Source: Chloroflexota bacterium
GTDB taxonomy: Bacteria > Chloroflexota > Anaerolineae > 4572-78 > J111
Reading direction: 5' to 3'
Assembly (NCBI GenBank): GCA_016860845.1
Contig: BOKF01000066.1
Span: 1-43,849 of the forward strand
Length of the DNA stretch: 43,849 bases
A program made the position numbers and the translations under genes. Of the stretch, positions 16,982 to 24,493 are shown in pieces (the first letter of the stretch is position 1; every line of letters starts with the position of its first letter). The notes under the pieces were generated by a model. The model ran no database searches, was not told where the DNA came from, and saw only the letters and a program-made list of their open reading frames with translations.

Positions 16982-17006
16982 CCCCTCCCCCGCTGCGGGG
17001 GAGGGG
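16982..17006. repeat. GC-rich hairpin, 12-bp arms
   Basis: CCCCTCCCCCGC is followed after one base by its complement GCGGGGGAGGGG. It stands between the orphan winged-helix gene and the small membrane gene. It may end the short upstream message or form a roadblock; T-rich DNA is absent on either side. Confidence 0.7.
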
Positions 17007-17063
17007 CTAGGGGTGGGGGTTAATTTTCATTATCGGTGGCGTGTCACAGACTCGTGAACACTC

Positions 17064-17366
17064 CTATATCACCAAACAGTACCCCACCCCGCGCACGGTC
17101 ACGAGTCGCCGGGGACGGGCGGGATTCTCCTCAATTTTGCACCGCAGCCAGCTAATATGCACCTCCAGAGTGCGGGTATCGCCCAAAAAATCGGTCTCCC
17201 ACACTTCACGCATCAGCGTGGCCCGGCTGACTACCTGATTGGGCCGGCACAGCAGGGCGGCCAGCAGTTGCGCCTCTTTAACGCGCAGCCGGATGGGCTG
17301 CGAGTCACCATTGAGGAAAAGGTCATGGTCTATGAGTTTAAGTTGGGCTGATGAGTTGTTGCTCAT
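17064..17366 (-). CDS. Stand-alone OmpR/PhoB-type winged-helix DNA-binding protein
   Basis: This 100-residue protein contains only the trans_reg_C fold. It shows the VKEAQLLAALLCRPNQVVSR segment, then MREVW, the recognition-helix region RTLEVHISWLRCKIEENP and the wing RLVTVRGVGYCLVI. The receiver that normally precedes this domain is missing. The frame begins about 12 bases after a strong hairpin (17379-17408) and has no good ribosome-binding site, so translation may be controlled. A free DNA-binding domain without a receiver would be expected to act constitutively or with a separate partner. A degenerate receiver lies in the same transcription direction (11394-11810), but a direct link is unproven. 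Confidence 0.78.
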   Translation of the reverse strand: MSNNSSAQLKLIDHDLFLNGDSQPIRLRVKEAQLLAALLCRPNQVVSRATLMREVWETDFLGDTRTLEVHISWLRCKIEENPARPRRLVTVRGVGYCLVI

Positions 17367-17378
17367 AAGATAATCCAG

Positions 17379-17408
17379 CCCGGGCCGGCTTCAAATGGCC
17401 GGCCCGGG
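17379..17408 (-). promoter_or_regulatory. Strong GC hairpin upstream of the winged-helix gene
   Basis: Arms CCCGGGCCGGC and GCCGGCCCGGG (11 bp) enclose an eight-base loop. It lies between the end of the 833-residue surface-protein gene and the winged-helix start at 17366. It could terminate the upstream message or block ribosome access to the next start. There is only a moderately T-rich sequence after it on the minus strand. Confidence 0.5.
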
Positions 17409-17433
17409 GATGTAATATAGCGCTCTGGGCTTA

Positions 17434-19935
17434 TTACTTAAAGATGAGTGGAAGGTAGATTCCGATTTCCTTGACTTCCAATTGGCCGTTGACAAAGGTA
17501 ATCTGGTAGTTAGAGCTATAGCCGCCATAGACGAAGATGGGGTAGACACCCGGTTTGCTGGTGTCGGCGGTGGTTGATAAAAACACCCCCTTTTTTAGGG
17601 ATTTCGGCCCGTCGCCGTTGACAAAGCCGCTGTAGCTGGCCGTCAGGGTTGGCAATGGGACGTCTTTGCCCATGATTTTGTTATCGGCGGTAATGGTGAG
17701 CGGCGCTCTGGTCACATTAATCTGGCGCGAAAGGATAACCGACGCGTAATTAACGGAATCGGTGGGGACGAACTCCAGGTCAATCACCTCGCCGTTGCCG
17801 CCGGGCAGTACGGTGTTGACATCAACGACGTCCCCGTTGACCCGATAGGTGAACGTGCCCGGCACAGTTGCCGTGGCGTTCAGCACCGCGGCCCCTAGCG
17901 GCGTGCCATAGACTATTTGGGTGATGGCCGGAGTCCAGGTTACAACCGGAATGAGTTTGGGTGTAATTTGCAGCTTGTTGCCTTTGCAAGCGAGGATGTA
18001 GTCATCTTGGACCGGCAGCGGGCCTGGGTCCGGGCAGTCAATGGAGTAATCGCCGACAATGTTGCTGTCGGTGGCAGTGGTGGTGAAGGCAATCACGTCA
18101 TTTTGCAGGTTGGCCCTGGTATCACCGAGCCTGAAGCCCTTAAAGTTATAGGGCAGCGGATTCGGAATGGTTTGGCCCTGGCGGATGACCACAAAAGTAG
18201 CCAACACCTGCAACGGCGCTTTGGCGATGGTTACGGTAAAGGGTTTGCTGGCTGAGTCATAACTACTGGCAACCGTGACGGTGAAGGGGCCAAAGACGCC
18301 GGCCGCCGTTGGCGTCCCGTCGAGCCGGCCGCCGGAGTCAAGGCTCAACCCGGGGGGCAGGCTGCCGCCGGTCAGGCTGTAGGTGAGGGGCGGCTGACCC
18401 GCTGACACAAATTGAAAATCATAAGGATCGCCATACTCGCCGTCGGGCGGGACCGCGCCACTAATTTGCGATGGTTCCAGGGTAAAGGTGGCAGTGACAT
18501 TCCGCGAGGCCGACATAGTGACGATACAGTTACCTGTGCTGCTGCAATCGCCGCTCCAGCCGCTAAACACCGAGTAAGCGCCCGGGGTCGCCACCAGGGT
18601 GACGCTTGCGCTATCATTGGGCGCGAAACTTTCGGTGCAGTCCGCGCCGCAGTTGATATAGGCCGCGCCGCTGCTGGTGATCGTGCCGCTGCCGGCGCCG
18701 GTCTTAAAAACGGTGAGCGTGTGAGGGCTGACGGCGGTCACGGTTCCCTTGTCGCTGGCTGTGACCGAACCGTCATTGGCATTTAGCGTGAATTCGCCCG
18801 TGGCCCCCTCGGCAGTGCCGTTGGGCACGGTCAAAGTAACCACAACGTCCCGGGTGGCTCCGGCGGAAATTGAAACCGGCGACGGAGGAGAGGTGATGAC
18901 CTGACCCCAACTCTGCGTACCGCTGAGTGACAGGCTGACATTGGCCGCCGCGCCGCTGATATTGGTCACTTTGTAAGTCAGGGTGCAGGGCTGTCCAATC
19001 TGGCAGTCGGTATTGATGGGGGCAGCGACGGTGACGGCGCCGACGTTGCCGGCAACAAACTTTTCATAGGCCACAATGCGCCAAGTTTCGCCCGGCCCCA
19101 GCAAGGCTTTAAGCCATTCCAGGGCATAACCGTTGTCCGTATTCTCGTTGGGGTCAATGGTGTTTTGCAAAGTATTTGCGCCGGCCTGGCTGGCACAACT
19201 ACTGTATTCGGCACTACAATGGGCATAGGGTGGGGTGGTCCCCTGCAAAGTCATCCGCTGTAACTCGCCGCTTACATTTTTCTGCACGCCGATACTGTTG
19301 GTGCCCGCTTCCCAGAAGCCGGCGCCGCTGTCGCCCCCTTTCAGGTAGGTATCTTCACCGTGAAAGAACCGCAGATCGGATAACGAACTGCCGCTGATGT
19401 TCACAATATCCCACTGGAGTTGGTAGAACTGGTTGAGGCTGTTGTAAGTGACCGTTTGAGTCACAATAAAGGTGTTGGCTGCGGGTTTCCAACCGGAAAT
19501 TATTTGGCTGCCGGATTGGGTGTGGCTGGTTACAGGCAACTGGGTGCCGCCATAGGCGCTATACCCCATATTGTATGAAGTGCCATTGATATACAGTTTG
19601 GAGCCTTTGCTGCTAGCGCCCATAGAACTACCATAAACTTGGGAAATAGGCGTGTTGGACACATACCGGCCAACATCCATTGTGCCTTCCTGATAGACAT
19701 AAATTAGCAGTGAGCCGTCCGGAAAAGTTGGGCCTGGCGGCGACAAAGTTAACAAATTGCTTGCCTGCGCACAAATCTCTCCGGCGGCGCAGGCAGACGG
19801 ATCCTTTTTGAGTGGTTCCTGGGCCTGGACGGCTCCCATCGTAGGCCAGGTCAGCAGGACAGCCAGGGCCAGCAGCAGGGCCAACAGGCCGCCGCGCCAT
19901 AAATATTGTTTGGGGTTGATAGAGTGGGTTTTCAT
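17434..19935 (-). CDS. Secreted multidomain surface protein with Y-L-P-L C-terminal tail
   Basis: This 833-residue protein has a signal peptide (residues 1-39, ending QAQE). An uncharacterised beta-rich region (50-300) follows, then a CARDB/NEW3-like domain (about 300-400), an InlB B-repeat-like segment with GWSGDCSSTGNCIVTMSASRNVTATF (405-485), a putative-Ig domain with GSLPPGLSLDSGGRLDGTPTA (490-570), and two or three MBG-like domains (570-820). The last residues are IGIYLPLIFK. This Y-L-P-L ending is a tail I know from many exported Chloroflexota proteins and may be a sorting or anchoring tag (inference). GGAGG lies before the ATG. It is probably a cell-surface adhesin or matrix protein; there is no catalytic domain. 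Confidence 0.8.
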   Translation of the reverse strand: MKTHSINPKQYLWRGGLLALLLALAVLLTWPTMGAVQAQEPLKKDPSACAAGEICAQASNLLTLSPPGPTFPDGSLLIYVYQEGTMDVGRYVSNTPISQVYGSSMGASSKGSKLYINGTSYNMGYSAYGGTQLPVTSHTQSGSQIISGWKPAANTFIVTQTVTYNSLNQFYQLQWDIVNISGSSLSDLRFFHGEDTYLKGGDSGAGFWEAGTNSIGVQKNVSGELQRMTLQGTTPPYAHCSAEYSSCASQAGANTLQNTIDPNENTDNGYALEWLKALLGPGETWRIVAYEKFVAGNVGAVTVAAPINTDCQIGQPCTLTYKVTNISGAAANVSLSLSGTQSWGQVITSPPSPVSISAGATRDVVVTLTVPNGTAEGATGEFTLNANDGSVTASDKGTVTAVSPHTLTVFKTGAGSGTITSSGAAYINCGADCTESFAPNDSASVTLVATPGAYSVFSGWSGDCSSTGNCIVTMSASRNVTATFTLEPSQISGAVPPDGEYGDPYDFQFVSAGQPPLTYSLTGGSLPPGLSLDSGGRLDGTPTAAGVFGPFTVTVASSYDSASKPFTVTIAKAPLQVLATFVVIRQGQTIPNPLPYNFKGFRLGDTRANLQNDVIAFTTTATDSNIVGDYSIDCPDPGPLPVQDDYILACKGNKLQITPKLIPVVTWTPAITQIVYGTPLGAAVLNATATVPGTFTYRVNGDVVDVNTVLPGGNGEVIDLEFVPTDSVNYASVILSRQINVTRAPLTITADNKIMGKDVPLPTLTASYSGFVNGDGPKSLKKGVFLSTTADTSKPGVYPIFVYGGYSSNYQITFVNGQLEVKEIGIYLPLIFK

Positions 19936-20008
19936 TTTTTTCCTCCTGTTGTTAAAAAAACTTTCAGGCTCAATATGGGTTTCAAGGAGGTCAATTACCC
20001 CGGCCTAT

Positions 20009-20123
20009 AGCCCGACGCTGAAGCATCGGGCTGAGCGGGCAAAGGACGTTAAAACGCCCTGGAAGAGCGGATTTTAGCCCAACTGGGCTTGGCTCTTTCA
20101 GCGCGACGGCTTCAGCCTCGCGC
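20009..20123. repeat. Cluster of three REP-like hairpins
   Basis: Three stem-loops lie in the gap upstream of the surface-protein gene. The first (20009-20032) pairs AGCCCGA with TCGGGCT around GCTGAAGC. The middle one (near 20063-20096) pairs AAGAGC/GCTCTT outside AGCCC/GGGCT. The third (20101-20123) pairs GCGCGA with TCGCGC around GGCTTCAGCC. The first and third share a GCT..AGC core. Confidence 0.75.
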
Positions 20124-20166
20124 CTCTGTGCTAGCTCCTTGAGACGCATCATGAGCCAAAACTTTA

Positions 20167-20337
20167 TTATTGTGGCAGGGTATACACCGGTACAAAATCG
20201 CCATCTTGAATTTGACGGACCACAATATTCGGGCCGGCGCAGTCGCCGAATTCGTTGATACCAGGTGGATCGAACAAGATAGCCGCGCTTATCCCCACAA
20301 CCCGACTGACCATAAGTATGGCCAACAGTTTTGACAT
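20167..20337 (-). pseudogene. Remnant of an ABC substrate-binding protein (N-terminal signal joined to C-terminal end)
   Basis: The frame encodes 56 residues from an ATG at 20337, with GGGAGG upstream. A signal-like start, MSKLLAILMVSRVVG, is followed by NEFGDCAGPNIVV and ends FVPVYTLPQ. The second half is homologous, also in DNA, to the remnant at 7857-7976 (NEFGDCTDPHIVV...FVPVYRLPE). The simplest reading is a Peripla_BP_6-type gene that lost its interior and kept both ends. A functional short secreted peptide cannot be excluded. Confidence 0.55.
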
Positions 20338-20365
20338 TGCTGCATATCCTCCCAAAAACAGGCGT

Positions 20366-20400
20366 CCTGGAGTCCAAAAGCTCAGCTTTTGGACTCCAGG
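20366..20400. repeat. Perfect 35-base palindrome
   Basis: The arm CCTGGAGTCCAAAAGCT, one central base, and its exact complement. It lies between the remnant at 20167-20337 and the GlsB-like gene at 20415. It belongs to the GGAGTCCAAAGC family also seen at 3441, 20788 and 41092. Confidence 0.9.
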
Positions 20401-20414
20401 TAAATCTGCTTTCC

Positions 20415-20660
20415 TTAACGCCGCACGGCTCTGACAATCGCCAGCAGCACAACCGCCCCGACGAGAGCGGTGACAATGCTGATAACGTTAATGCCGGTCA
20501 TCAGGTTAGCGCCCAGGAACACCTGCGACAGAAAGCCGCCGACAAAGCCGCCGATGACCCCGATGATCAGGTCGCCGATCAGCCCCGTGCCCGACTTCAT
20601 GACCAGCGAGGCCAGCCAGCCGGCAATCAAACCAACAACGATAGTCGCGATGAAACCCAT
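20415..20660 (-). CDS. GlsB/YeaQ/YmgE-family membrane protein
   Basis: This 81-residue protein carries the family core GWLASLVMKSGTGLIGDLI and GVIGGFVGGFL, and ends in a basic RAVRR. Members are small inner-membrane proteins often called transglycosylase-associated; their role is unclear and often stress-related. GGAGG precedes the start. A paralogue lies at 20871-21116 with the same layout, suggesting local duplication. Confidence 0.85.
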   Translation of the reverse strand: MGFIATIVVGLIAGWLASLVMKSGTGLIGDLIIGVIGGFVGGFLSQVFLGANLMTGINVISIVTALVGAVVLLAIVRAVRR

Positions 20661-20787
20661 GAAAAGCCTCCTATTATAAAATGATGGATTGATTAAAGAA
20701 GTTCCCTGTGAGTTTTTTGAATTCCGTTTTTTCTCCTTTGCCCTTTATGATTTGTTAGGGACAACCAAACAGGTGGCGGTTAAATTG

Positions 20788-20837
20788 TAAGTGACGGTTT
20801 AGGAGTCCAAAGCAGAGCTTTGGGACTCCATCACTTA
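20788..20837. repeat. Composite palindrome
   Basis: The inner hairpin pairs GGAGTCCAAAGC with GCTTTGGGACTCC (one base unpaired) around AGA; an outer pair TAAGTGA / TCACTTA (20788-20794 and 20831-20837) encloses it. It lies between the two GlsB-like genes. Confidence 0.85.
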
Positions 20838-20870
20838 CTTTGGCAACCACTACCCCCAGATTTGCCCCCT

Positions 20871-21116
20871 TTAACGGCGCACAGTTTGCACAACTGCCAG
20901 CAAAACAATTACGCCGACGAGGGCCGTGACAATGCTGGTAATGTTAATACCGGTCATCGAACTGCTTCCCAGGAACAGTTGCAATAGAAAAATGCCGGCA
21001 AAGCCGCCGATGGCGCCGATAATCAAGACACCAATCAGCCCCCTGCCCGACTTCATGACCAGCGAGGCCAGCCAACCGATGATCAAACCCACAACGACAG
21101 TCGCGATGAAACTCAT
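20871..21116 (-). CDS. GlsB/YeaQ/YmgE-family membrane protein, second copy
   Basis: This 81-residue protein starts MSFIATVVVGLIIGWLASLVMKSG from the ATG at 21116, which has AGAAGG upstream. An upstream in-frame start at 21236 would add 40 residues that overlap the neighbouring DUF389 gene and look non-native. It is closely similar to the copy at 20415-20660 and shares MTGIN and SIVTALVG. Confidence 0.82.
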   Translation of the reverse strand: MSFIATVVVGLIIGWLASLVMKSGRGLIGVLIIGAIGGFAGIFLLQLFLGSSSMTGINITSIVTALVGVIVLLAVVQTVRR

Positions 21117-21142
21117 GAACAACCTTCTATAAAATGATGAAT

Positions 21143-22621
21143 TTACTTGGGTTGAGTGGTATAGGTGGACAGATAATCCTGAACCACCCAGCCGGTGCGC
21201 CCATTCTGGTCCGTCACCTTGACCCAAGTTTGCCAATCCACCGAAATTTGCTCGTTCAACATCAACACCCAGACTCCCTCGGCCAGTGTGCCGGCTACCA
21301 GGCCGTTGGGCTGCCAGCGCAGTTTCACCCCACGCCCGCCGGTAAAAGCAATCACCGCGGGCACAGGCGTCGGGGTGGGGGCCGGGGTAAAGGTAGCGGT
21401 TGGGCTGGGCGTGGCACTGGGTGTAGTTGTCGGACTCGCCGTCGGGGTGGGAGTCAGAGTGGGGCTGGGTGTCGGGGTCAAGGTTGGCGTATCGGTCGGG
21501 CTGGGTGTCGGACTTGGTCCTGGGGTGGGGGTCGGGGTAAAAGTAGGGGACGGCGTCGGCGTTGGGGGGATAACCGGGTTTAGTTCGGTGATCGGAACAA
21601 ACTGTAATACCAGGGCCAATGGCTGCTGGACTGCTGTAGCCACTCTATTTTGCAGGTCCACCACTTGTTCATAGCTAAACCCACGCGGCGATCTGACCAG
21701 GATTTCCACTTTGAGGCTGCCGTCATCCTGGCGAACCTGGCGCCACTCGCTCAATTGGGCGGCCGGATTCAGGTGGTGTATTTCGCTGGTCAGAGTTTGT
21801 TTAATCATTTTTTCCAGAGTTACTTCTTGAAAATGGCTTACGGTAAGCTGCCCCAAAACGCCGCCCACCAACACAAACAGGATGACCGAGCTGAAGATGC
21901 TGCCGATAAAAACGGTCAAATCACCCTGCTGGTCCAGGTTGGGGCGAAACCCGACCAGCAGAAAAATGAGTTCGCTGGCGGCGCAAATTGCCACCAGGTT
22001 AGTCAAAAAAAGCAGGAGCGCGCCTCCGGCAATGGCCCATTCGAACCAGGCCAGCCCAATGCCGACGGTCACCAGCGGCGGCACCAGGGCTACCGCAATC
22101 GCTACCCCGGCCAGCGCCGACGACACATTAGGCCGGCACAAGGCATAAGCGCCGGCCATACCCGATAACAACGCCACCCCCAAATCAAACAAGGAGGGGG
22201 CGGTACGGGCCATAATCTCGCCGGTCGGTTCGGCCCCCGGAATGGCCAGGCCGACCAACACCCCCATCAGCCCGGCCAAAAGCATCCCGCGCAGCAAGGT
22301 GTTCCCGGAAATCAACAGCAATTTACCGTCGGCGTGGATGACGCCCAAACCCAGCCCGACAATGGTCGCCATCAGGGGCGAAATGATCATCGCCCCGACG
22401 ATAGTCGTCGGGCTGTCCAGACGCAAGCCCAGGCCGGCAATCCCGGCTGCCAAGGCGATCATGACAAAAAAATCGGACCGGGAGCGGGCGTTGCGGCGGA
22501 CCTGTTTGTAAATAGCCAGACGTTCCGCCAGGTTTAGCCGGGGTAGAATCGAGCGTCTGTCCCCTTCCTCATGTTCGGGGGTAGCATTGGGGTCAACTAT
22601 CGGGCCTGGTTGAGCCGTCAT
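21143..22621 (-). CDS. DUF389 membrane protein with proline-threonine linker and SH3-like domain
   Basis: This 492-residue protein has a cytoplasmic N-terminus, then a DUF389 core of about six membrane helices (residues 45-275) with the typical [20 protein letters not shown] and [13 protein letters not shown] soluble segment follows. A linker of repeated [12 protein letters not shown] sequence covers about residues 345-425, and an SH3b-like domain closes the protein ([12 protein letters not shown]...[14 protein letters not shown]...). DUF389 proteins have no known function; the linker and SH3b domain suggest an extracytoplasmic wall-binding end. The linker DNA is a low-complexity tandem repeat and may vary in length. 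The ribosome-binding site is AGGT, only moderate. Confidence 0.82.
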   Translation of the reverse strand: MTAQPGPIVDPNATPEHEEGDRRSILPRLNLAERLAIYKQVRRNARSRSDFFVMIALAAGIAGLGLRLDSPTTIVGAMIISPLMATIVGLGLGVIHADGKLLLISGNTLLRGMLLAGLMGVLVGLAIPGAEPTGEIMARTAPSLFDLGVALLSGMAGAYALCRPNVSSALAGVAIAVALVPPLVTVGIGLAWFEWAIAGGALLLFLTNLVAICAASELIFLLVGFRPNLDQQGDLTVFIGSIFSSVILFVLVGGVLGQLTVSHFQEVTLEKMIKQTLTSEIHHLNPAAQLSEWRQVRQDDGSLKVEILVRSPRGFSYEQVVDLQNRVATAVQQPLALVLQFVPITELNPVIPPTPTPSPTFTPTPTPGPSPTPSPTDTPTLTPTPSPTLTPTPTASPTTTPSATPSPTATFTPAPTPTPVPAVIAFTGGRGVKLRWQPNGLVAGTLAEGVWVLMLNEQISVDWQTWVKVTDQNGRTGWVVQDYLSTYTTQPK

Positions 22622-22639
22622 CTGAGTTTTACCTGCAAT

Positions 22640-22730
22640 AACTCGTGGGAACTCAGGGGAACTCTTGACAAGTTCCTCCGAGTTCCTACGAGTTCCGTAG
22701 GAACTGAGGGAACTCGTAGGAACTTTCGGG
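22640..22730. repeat. Decamer repeat array B
   Basis: Copies in one orientation (AACTCGTGGG, AACTCAGGGG, AACTCTTGAC) switch to inverted copies (GAGTTCCTAC, GAGTTCC) and back (GAACTGAGGG, AACTCGTAGG, AACTTTCGGG), mostly at 10-base spacing. It fills the gap between the BMP lipoprotein gene and the DUF389 gene. Confidence 0.85.
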
Positions 22731-22746
22731 TCTTATTTTTTGACAA

Positions 22747-24411
22747 TCACTCAATCGGTTGGCTGGATAACTGGGCCAATTGGTCGTCCTGCAAACCGAA
22801 AACTTTGACCACTTCCTGGGTGGGACAACACGCGGCATCATTGGGGCCAGCCTCGACCATATTCACTACCAGCAAGCCTTGCTTAACGCTGATAGAGCGA
22901 AGCTGTACCCGGTCGCCCAAGGGAGTCGCGGCCAGTTGAGCTGGTGTGGCGTTCTGGTCGGTCATGACCACCAAATCGTAAAAACGGCCGGTGCCGCCGT
23001 ATTCGGCCACCAGAAAGACGATGGCCTCGTCCTGGCCATCGCCGGTCAAGTCGCCGTAGGCTACCAAGTCGCCCAGGGAAACTATCACCCTGTTAGCCGG
23101 GTCGAGATATTCGCCATTGGTTAACTTAGCAGTGATTTCAGCCGTGATTCCAACTTGATAGGTGGCGCGGCGCAGGGCGGCCAGGTTCAGGTTGCCGGCG
23201 GTCAGACTCGTTTCGATTTTGGAAGCACCCACCGGCCAGCCGGTGGCAACTTTGCCATCTATCAAATCCAGACGCAGTTGAGCCAGTTCATCTTTCAGCG
23301 GCTGGGGTACTTTGTCCTCAAAACTGTGGAAGGAAGCCAGATCAACCCCGCCGTCGGCCAGGGTGCCGATGTAATTGCTGCCCCCGCCAAAAAGACCCTG
23401 GGCCATATTCCGAACGGTGGTCGCTATGGCCAGATCGGTGTGTTTGACCACACTGGTCAGATATACCTCGGCGTAATCGGGGTTGCTGACCGCCTGATCG
23501 GCGTCTACCCCGATGACGGTCAGGTTGTTGACCTGGGCCACTGCGGCGCTGCCCAGGCCGGTCGCCCCGGCCACGGGGAAGATGATGTCACAGCCCTGCC
23601 CGGCCAGTTCGGCGGCAATGGCCTGGCCAAAGGCCGGGTTGCCAAAGTCCCCGGCAAAGATACCTTCGCCGCCGAGGTCAATCGCCGGATCGGTGCGCCA
23701 GCCCAACACTGTCACGCTGGCTTCTTTTTGCTGGTTGTAGTATTCAACCCCATGTTCAAAGCCGACCATAAAGATCAAGACCGGGGGGATGGGGACGCCG
23801 CCGTAGGTGCAGATGGTGCCGCTCTGGCTCATCCCGGCGGCCAGATACCCGGCCATAAAGGCGGGGGCATCCACATCAAAGAGGATGCCCTTCATATTGG
23901 GAGCCTGGCTGGGGAAGTCAACGATGGCAAAGGACACATTAGGGTTGGCTTCAGCCGCGGCCTGGGTGGCCTGGGCCATTTCAAAGCCGACGGTCACAAT
24001 CCCGTCAAAACCATTGTTGACGAATTGAGTTATGCGCTGACCGGCGGTAGCGGCGTCCGCGTCGGGCAAAGCTTGCACATACGCGTTTACCTCGGCCCCG
24101 GCCTGCTGCATCCCTTCCCAGGCTAGCTGCTCAAAGCCCCGGTCGTCAATCCGGGCTGCCACCAGGCCAAACTGCTTTTCAGACACCGGGGCTTCGGCCG
24201 CTGTTTCGGATATGGTGTCCGCCTGTGGCACGAGGGGGTCTTCAGTGGTAGTCTCGGCGGCCTCGGTGGTTGGCGTGACCTCAACTGCGCCTGTTGGTTC
24301 GGGAGTCGTCTGCATAGCTGCCGACTGCACCGGAGTAGGGGCGACGCCGCCGCAAGCGGTCAATGCCAGCAGCAAGATGATTATCAGTAACCAGAATATA
24401 TATTGCTTCAT
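22747..24411 (-). CDS. BMP-family ABC substrate-binding lipoprotein with C-terminal GDL/CC domain
   Basis: This 554-residue protein begins at ATG 24411, with AGGAG upstream and a lipobox ending LTAC (C20). An upstream frame would start inside repeat DNA. A Thr/Glu-rich linker (21-75) precedes a BMP/Med-type binding domain (about 77-385), the class that includes nucleoside-binding PnrA/TmpC. The last 140 residues form the same GDL...FLV...GGTG...GPNDAACC domain found twice in the LysM/META protein (4821-7214). The ligand is probably a nucleoside or related molecule (inference). No ABC permease or ATPase genes are in this window. Confidence 0.85.
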   Translation of the reverse strand: MKQYIFWLLIIILLLALTACGGVAPTPVQSAAMQTTPEPTGAVEVTPTTEAAETTTEDPLVPQADTISETAAEAPVSEKQFGLVAARIDDRGFEQLAWEGMQQAGAEVNAYVQALPDADAATAGQRITQFVNNGFDGIVTVGFEMAQATQAAAEANPNVSFAIVDFPSQAPNMKGILFDVDAPAFMAGYLAAGMSQSGTICTYGGVPIPPVLIFMVGFEHGVEYYNQQKEASVTVLGWRTDPAIDLGGEGIFAGDFGNPAFGQAIAAELAGQGCDIIFPVAGATGLGSAAVAQVNNLTVIGVDADQAVSNPDYAEVYLTSVVKHTDLAIATTVRNMAQGLFGGGSNYIGTLADGGVDLASFHSFEDKVPQPLKDELAQLRLDLIDGKVATGWPVGASKIETSLTAGNLNLAALRRATYQVGITAEITAKLTNGEYLDPANRVIVSLGDLVAYGDLTGDGQDEAIVFLVAEYGGTGRFYDLVVMTDQNATPAQLAATPLGDRVQLRSISVKQGLLVVNMVEAGPNDAACCPTQEVVKVFGLQDDQLAQLSSQPIE

Positions 24412-24429
24412 TATGTTTCTCCTGAGCTT

Positions 24430-24493
24430 AACTCGTGGGAACTCGTAGGAACTCATAGGAACTCGTGATTATTCTGAGTTTCCCTGAGTTCTA
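24430..24493. repeat. Decamer repeat array C
   Basis: Four tandem decamers (AACTCGTGGG, AACTCGTAGG, AACTCATAGG, AACTCGTGAT) followed by inverted half-copies (TGAGTTTCC, TGAGTTCTAC). It runs up to the stop codon of the PKD protein gene and is the clearest tandem example. Confidence 0.88.

Noticed and set aside
24412..24456. Upstream start of the BMP lipoprotein
   Set aside because: The extra 15 residues are coded by decamer repeats, and the lipobox-bearing signal peptide starts at ATG 24411.
24430..24493. CRISPR-like direct repeat at 24430
   Set aside because: Repeat units are 10 bases long with no spacers and switch orientation.
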